A stretch of 64,000 bases of DNA from [Haemophilus] felis. Lineage in GTDB: Bacteria; Pseudomonadota; Gammaproteobacteria; Enterobacterales; Pasteurellaceae. Below the pieces are notes generated by a model. It ran no database searches. It was not told the origin of the DNA and saw only the letters and a program-made list of their open reading frames with translations. Made by a program: the position numbers and the translations under genes. Positions 61,327 to 64,000 of this stretch are shown one piece after another. Position 1 is the first letter of the stretch, and the number at the start of each line of letters is the position of its first letter. The DNA is taken from contig MUYB01000012.1 of NCBI GenBank assembly GCA_002015125.1, positions 1 through 64,000 of the forward strand, written 5' to 3'.

Positions 61327-61470
61327 TCACCACATCTTTTTATCAAAAAGTGTTTGATGAAAACGAAAACCGCTGACTTCGTGCCCTGTAAACTCAATGA
61401 TATTTGACAAAATTTCATCAATCTCATCTTGTGCTTTTGGGGTGATAATCACTTTCTTGGGATTAGGCAT
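61327..61470 (-). pseudogene. Truncated ParE/RelE-type toxin
   Basis: ATG at 61470 overlaps the end of the upstream antitoxin-like gene by 8 bp. It reads MPNPKKVIITPKAQDEIDEIL, then SNIIEFTGHEVSGFRFHQTLFDKKMW and a TGA at 61327-61329. That is the N-terminal half (47 residues) of a ParE-type toxin, normally about 90-100. Beyond the stop another frame reads LRILAKLNEKREHYLIVHCKK, toxin-like in its YLIV strand. The gene therefore seems broken by a frameshift or deletion near 61325. Confidence 0.55.
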
Positions 61471-61636
61471 AAGCCGCTTCAACCTCTGCCACTTCTTGCA
61501 CTTTTTTCTCCAACACTGCCATTGCTCTTGCTTTGGATTGCTCTAAGGTCAAGCCCTCGCCTTTATCTGCTTCGGCTAATCCTTCTGCTATGCGTTTGGC
61601 TAAAAATTCATCATAGCCTTTTTCTTTCATCAACAT
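61463..61636 (-). CDS. Small antitoxin-like protein of a decayed toxin-antitoxin pair
   Basis: The 57-residue helical, charged protein (MLMKEKGYDEFLAKRIAEGL...VLEKKVQEVAEVEAAYA) directly precedes and overlaps the truncated ParE-like ORF, the usual antitoxin place. I chose the ATG at 61636 because GGAG lies 6 bp upstream; one at 61648 has no site. The family resembles short StbD/ParD-like C-terminal antitoxins, but I do not recognise it firmly. With the toxin broken it may be free of selection. Confidence 0.5.
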   Translation of the reverse strand: MLMKEKGYDEFLAKRIAEGLAEADKGEGLTLEQSKARAMAVLEKKVQEVAEVEAAYA

Positions 61637-61707
61637 TTTTCGCTCCATTGAGATAGGAATTTCGGGCTATTCTAGGCGAATCAGATTTTATTGTCTATTT
61701 TCGATTG

Positions 61708-61729
61708 GGGGTCGATGATAATCGACCCC
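61708..61729. repeat. Palindromic intergenic repeat, GGGGTCGAT type
   Basis: GGGGTCGAT and ATCGACCCC stand around GATA. It is the same design as the repeats at 11231 and 63189 with a different but self-complementary stem. Its edge coincides with the stop codon of the antitoxin gene at 61729. Confidence 0.7.
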
Positions 61730-62016
61730 TACAGCCCTGCCACCGCATATTGCGGTTTGAGGTTTAAGGCTTGCATAATCCGCAAAACGGTATCAAAACG
61801 AGGTTTGGCACCGTTGCTCAAGGCTTTGTAAATGCTTTCTCTAGCTAACCCTGTTTTTTGAGCAATTTCCGCAATACCTTTCGCACGGGCAATATCGCCA
61901 AGGGCGACAATAAAATCATTGCTATCACCAGTTTCAAGAATTTCATTGAGATAAATCGCAATGGCTTCATCGCTATCAAGGTATTTCACAATATCAAAGC
62001 GGTTTGTTTCAATCAT
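61729..62016 (-). CDS. Antitoxin, HI1420 type, Xre-like HTH (second copy)
   Basis: The 95-residue protein (MIETNRFDIVKYLDSDEAIA) has the same helix-turn-helix as the paralogue at 12.6 kb: GIAEIAQKTGLARESIYKALSNGAKPRFDTVLRIMQALNL. It overlaps the toxin by 8 bp. It should neutralise the toxin and bind the palindrome at 62356-62375. Overall identity with the other copy is moderate, so they are diverged paralogues, not a recent duplication. Confidence 0.88.
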   Translation of the reverse strand: MIETNRFDIVKYLDSDEAIAIYLNEILETGDSNDFIVALGDIARAKGIAEIAQKTGLARESIYKALSNGAKPRFDTVLRIMQALNLKPQYAVAGL

Positions 62017-62335
62017 TTTTTTGCTCCTGTTTTTGTTGTTTTAACTGAGCCAGCAATTCACTTGCTCGCTGAATGTCGGCAGATTGCGACCCTTTATCGC
62101 CGCCGTTTGTTAAAAGGTAAGTAATTTCGCTAATTCGCCCGTAGTAAAGGCGATAACCCTTGCTAATATTCAATCGCATTTCATAAACACCGCCTGTATC
62201 AGGCAACAATTTATGATCGCCAAAATTGCCGTTTTCCGCTCGTCGAATGCGTGTTGCGATTTGGATTTTGGCTCGCAAATCGTTGAGATTATCCAACCAA
62301 TCATCAAATATTTTTGTTGTTTCAATGATGTTCAT
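62009..62335 (-). CDS. RelE/ParE-superfamily toxin, HI1419 type (second copy)
   Basis: The 108-residue protein starts at ATG 62335 (MNIIETTKIF), with GGAGGGAGAA just upstream; an earlier in-frame ATG would start inside the operator. Family features are FDDWLDNLNDLRAKIQIATRIRRAENGNFGDHKLLPDTGGVYEMRL and GYRLYYGRISEITYLLTNGGDKGSQSADIQRA. Gene order is toxin then antitoxin, as in the pair at 12.3 kb. The pair looks intact, unlike its decayed neighbour. Confidence 0.88.
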   Translation of the reverse strand: MNIIETTKIFDDWLDNLNDLRAKIQIATRIRRAENGNFGDHKLLPDTGGVYEMRLNISKGYRLYYGRISEITYLLTNGGDKGSQSADIQRASELLAQLKQQKQEQKND

Positions 62336-62355
62336 TTCTCCCTCCTTGCGGTGAA

Positions 62356-62375
62356 TTGTAATCAATTGGATACAA
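62356..62375. promoter_or_regulatory. Operator of the second HI1419/HI1420-like pair
   Basis: On the minus strand TTGTAT, 8 bp, TTACAA. It has the same arms and spacing as the operator at 12252-12271, with different spacer bases. Confidence 0.55.
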
Positions 62376-62520
62376 AAGGCAACTGTTGATTTTTAGGGGG
62401 TAAATGTGAAATCACAATGGACACAAGCATTGTGTCCTCACAGGCTGGCGCCCGAGAAAGGGGGAAGACTGTTTAGCAGGGATATTAAAATTAATTGAAA
62501 TTGCATACATAAACTTGCAA
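62376..62520. other. Stretch with no gene between toxin-antitoxin pair and small ORF terminator
   Basis: One palindrome, GGACACAA...TTGTGTCC, stands near 62418-62436. No ORF, RNA gene or known element is visible. Confidence 0.3.
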
Positions 62521-62552
62521 ACAAAACCCCTGTCGGAGACCTTCAGGGGTTT
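62521..62552 (-). terminator. Terminator of the small ORF at 62568
   Basis: On the minus strand AACCCCTG pairs with CAGGGGTT, followed by TTGT. It lies 16 bp after the small ORF. Confidence 0.6.
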
Positions 62553-62567
62553 GGGGTTATTGGTAAA

Positions 62568-62663
62568 TTAGGCGGCTTTTTTTAATTTGTTTGCTTCACC
62601 ACGAGCAATGATTTCATTGATTGCTCGCTCTAAACGTGCATTTAAGAAAGCTAATTTTGACAT
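62568..62663 (-). CDS. Small helical basic protein of unknown function (31 aa)
   Basis: A 31-residue ORF (MSKLAFLNARLERAINEIIA, ending NKLKKAA) has an AGGAGT site 6 bp before its ATG and a terminator right after, so it looks like a complete transcription unit. The sequence would form one amphipathic helix with a basic tail. An imperfect palindrome (GCTAA...TTAGC) lies upstream at 62720-62742. I do not recognise it. Confidence 0.5.
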   Translation of the reverse strand: MSKLAFLNARLERAINEIIARGEANKLKKAA

Positions 62664-62774
62664 AAGTTACTCCTGATGATAGATATTAGTATTGATGATA
62701 GTCTTTATTTGAGATTTAAAGCTAACATCATCTATATTAGCACTTTGTAAACAACGAACTAGTCCAAATGCTAT

Positions 62775-63013
62775 TGACATCCTCCCCACCCTAAAGGATG
62801 GGGATTCCTACTAGCTCCCACGCTTTGCGTGGGCTACTCTCGGTGGGTTCTTGTTGCTGACCGCTATTGCGGTTCACTTCACAAGCGCTACGGACGTGTC
62901 CCGCCCTGATTTTGCCGTCATTGAGAAAGCCTAAGCATATCTCTGTTGGCAAAAAGATTGTACCTGATCTTGTGCCTTATATCCACACCCTAAAGGACGT
63001 GGTTTTACGGCAC
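62775..63013 (-). mobile_element. End-only IS200/IS605 relic (PATE/MITE-like) carrying an omega-RNA-type right end
   Basis: Positions 62775-62925, read on the minus strand, match the right end behind tnpB at 1116-1248 almost base for base. The remaining part to about 63013 has a CCACGTCC/...GTGTGG-type hairpin with CTTTAGGG, typical of a left end in this family. No transposase or tnpB lies between. The terminal hairpin differs from the first copy by a paired change (CCCCATCC with GGGTGGGG against CCCCGTCC with GGGCGGGG), so the structure is kept. Confidence 0.7.
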
Positions 63014-63149
63014 AGCTGATAAATAATGCTCCAAAGATTAAAAAATCTCTTTTAATTGAGATTAAACAGAGATTTCAATGATTTCAATGGTTAATTTGCT
63101 ACTTTTAAAAACTGCTCGATTGTAACAAAAAAAATTTTTCACATCAATA

Positions 63150-63323
63150 TTCAGGTTTCAGGGTTCAGGGTTCAGGGTTCAGCTGTAGGGGCGGATGAAA
63201 ATCCGCCCGTTGAATTCAAAATTCGGGTGTCAGAACGGCATCAAACATAAAAAAATCTGTCTTCTGTCCTCTGTCTTCTGTCCTCTGTCTTCTGTCTTCT
63301 GAATGTGGAGACGCCACGCTGGC
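63150..63323. repeat. Composite intergenic repeat, copy 1 (left of vapD)
   Basis: In order: TCAGGKT heptamers (63150-63182), a palindrome (63189-63208), GCATCAAACATAAAAAAA, TCTGTCY heptamers x6 (63256-63297), TCTGAATG, and the hairpin GACGCCACGCTGGCGTC near 63309-63326. Copy 2 at 63726-63838 has the same parts in the same order and orientation except the palindrome. Confidence 0.7.
63189..63208. repeat. Palindromic intergenic repeat, GGGCGGAT type
   Basis: GGGCGGAT and ATCCGCCC stand around GAAA, preceded by TGTAG. It is the third member of the family at 11231 and 61708. Confidence 0.7.
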
Positions 63324-63340
63324 GTCTAGAAACAACAGAA

Positions 63341-63622
63341 TTATAAGGCTGGAGAAAGGTCGTTTAATTCCTCGATGCGGAGCATACGAATGTCGGAGAC
63401 AGAAGGTTTGAACCAAGAATAGGTTTGCGACAATTTTTGTGCGGCAAGAACGCATTTAACGGCGGTCATTTCGTGATTGCCGAAATAAACACTGCCTTGT
63501 TGGTGGTCAAAGCCAAAACTTTCGAGGGTTTTTTTTACATCGCCATAAGCGTTTTGCCAGCTTTCGGAGGGGTAAAGCTGTTTTAGAACGGCGGTGTCAA
63601 GGTCAAATGCAATTGCGTACAT
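63341..63622 (-). CDS. vapD: Virulence-associated protein D (VapD), Cas2-like ribonuclease
   Basis: The 93-residue protein matches H. influenzae VapD: MYAIAFDLDTAVLKQLYPSE, YGDVKKTLESFGFDHQQGSVYFGN, and SWFKPSVSDIRMLRIEELNDLSP. VapD is an mRNA endonuclease with a ferredoxin-like fold related to Cas2; in H. influenzae it is the toxin of VapXD. No vapX-like ORF is visible directly upstream. The gene is enclosed by two copies of a composite repeat about 400 bp apart, like a small cassette. Confidence 0.9.
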   Translation of the reverse strand: MYAIAFDLDTAVLKQLYPSESWQNAYGDVKKTLESFGFDHQQGSVYFGNHEMTAVKCVLAAQKLSQTYSWFKPSVSDIRMLRIEELNDLSPAL

Positions 63623-63725
63623 AGAATTCCCTTATTAATACAAAAAAACGGACTGATTTTACGTAAAAATGAATGCGTCATCAAGGTTTAATGTTACCTG
63701 CTTTGATATTTTTAACTTTGTTCAT

Positions 63726-63838
63726 ATCAGGTTTCAGGTTTCAGGTTTCGGGCATTGGAATCGCATCAAACACAAAAAATCTGTTTTCTGTCATCTGTCA
63801 TCTGTCTTCTGAATGCAGGGATGCCACGCTGGCATCCG
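63726..63838. repeat. Composite intergenic repeat, copy 2 (right of vapD)
   Basis: TCAGGTT heptamers, GCATCAAACACAAAAAA, four TCTGTNN heptamers, TCTGAATG and the hairpin GATGCCACGCTGGCATC. Against copy 1 the hairpin stem differs by a paired change (GACGCC/GGCGTC to GATGCC/GGCATC) and keeps its loop CAC/GCT. Confidence 0.7.
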
Positions 63839-63867
63839 AAAAAAACAAAGGCTCCGTTTGGAGCCTT
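63838..63867 (-). terminator. Terminator of the small membrane-peptide genes
   Basis: On the minus strand AAGGCTCC pairs with GGAGCCTT, followed by TGTTTTTTT. It starts 6 bp after the ORF at 63873, which supports that ORF as real. Confidence 0.7.
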
Positions 63868-63872
63868 GAGAA

Positions 63873-63950
63873 TTAAATTTTTAACACTTTATGTAGTGTA
63901 AAGGCAATGCCTACCATTATTGCTGCGAAAACAAATAGACCGAATGTCAT
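63873..63950 (-). CDS. Small membrane peptide (25 aa)
   Basis: The 25-residue ORF (MTFGLFVFAAIMVGIAFTLH, then KVLKI) is one transmembrane segment with a basic end. Its ATG overlaps the stop of the upstream ORF (ATGA), so translation is coupled, and a terminator follows. It is unrecognised; phage or accessory origin is possible. Confidence 0.4.
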   Translation of the reverse strand: MTFGLFVFAAIMVGIAFTLHKVLKI

Positions 63951-64000
63951 TGTTTTACGGCGTGATTAATGGCAAGTACGATGCCAATAGAAATTGCGGC
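63947..64000 (-). CDS. C-terminal end of a second small membrane protein, cut by window edge
   Basis: The minus strand enters the window reading AAISIGIVLAINHAVKQ and stops at TGA 63947-63949, overlapping the next start. It is hydrophobic with a basic tail, like the following ORF, so the two look like a tandem of related membrane peptides. The start is outside. Confidence 0.35.
   Translation of the reverse strand, partial: AAISIGIVLAINHAVKQ

Noticed and set aside
63216..63455. 79-codon ORF on the minus strand with a QRTEDRGQKT stretch
   Set aside because: It is the translation of the TCTGTCY heptamer repeat running into vapD antisense frame; no ribosome site.
63673..63876. 67-codon ORF rich in SGFRFQVSG
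   Set aside because: It translates the TCAGGTT heptamers and the hairpin of the composite repeat, and ends in a terminator.

Overview
The window is chromosomal DNA of a gamma-proteobacterium in the family Pasteurellaceae (Haemophilus / Aggregatibacter / Avibacterium relatives). The grounds are low to moderate GC, proteins that read as close relatives of Haemophilus influenzae ones (HI1450-type DNA mimic, SapABCDF, Hgp-type haem receptor, HI1419/HI1420-type toxin-antitoxin, VapD, BioG-type biotin operon) and H. influenzae-like gene neighbourhoods (rsmI-lpoA-yraN-diaA-dolP; ycgN next to the glycogen operon). Genus and species cannot be fixed from the sequence alone.

Layout. 0-1.25 kb: 3' part of an IS200/IS605-type tnpB element with its right end (probable omega-RNA). 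1.27-4.6 kb: nagA, nagB and aspC on the minus strand, with two NagC-like palindromes upstream of nagB. 4.9-5.05 kb: 4.5S RNA. 5.2-11.15 kb: sapABCDF peptide transporter and convergent smrB. 11.2-13.5 kb: decayed podovirus-like genes with an intact toxin-antitoxin pair between them. 13.48-18.7 kb: a complete type II-C CRISPR-Cas locus (short array, cas2, cas1, cas9, divergent tracrRNA). 19.0 kb: tRNA-Leu(CAA). 19.5-22.9 kb: an Hgp-family TonB receptor behind a CAAA x19 tract, out of frame as sequenced. 23-26 kb: HI1450-like gene, dxs, ycgN. 26.4-36.1 kb: glycogen operon glgB-X-C-A-P. 36.2-42.5 kb: gcvA, rlmM, a TAXI-type TRAP transporter and a universal stress protein. 42.5-44.8 kb: nrdA without nrdB. 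45.1-49.6 kb: bioA-F-G-C-D. 49.7-50.7 kb: two ferritins. 51.0-53.2 kb: a DAHP synthase and tyrA behind two TyrR-type boxes. 53.3-57.6 kb: dolP, diaA, yraN, lpoA and divergent rsmI. 57.6-61.2 kb: yciO, rluB, cysB, dapD. 61.2-64 kb: an accessory patch with a decayed and an intact toxin-antitoxin locus, an IS end-only relic, vapD between two copies of a composite repeat, and small membrane peptides.

How it works together. Most of the window is housekeeping: amino-sugar, glycogen, biotin, aromatic and lysine/peptidoglycan metabolism, and envelope assembly. The accessory layer sits in two places (11.2-19.6 kb and 61.2-64 kb, plus the IS at the left edge). It shares parts between them: related toxin-antitoxin pairs with the same 20-bp operator design, and palindromic intergenic repeats of one family. 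The points most worth a second look are the CRISPR locus architecture (first repeat reduced to its promoter half, terminator between cas9 and cas1), the phase-variable haem receptor, the end-only IS/omega-RNA relic, and the covarying composite repeats around vapD.
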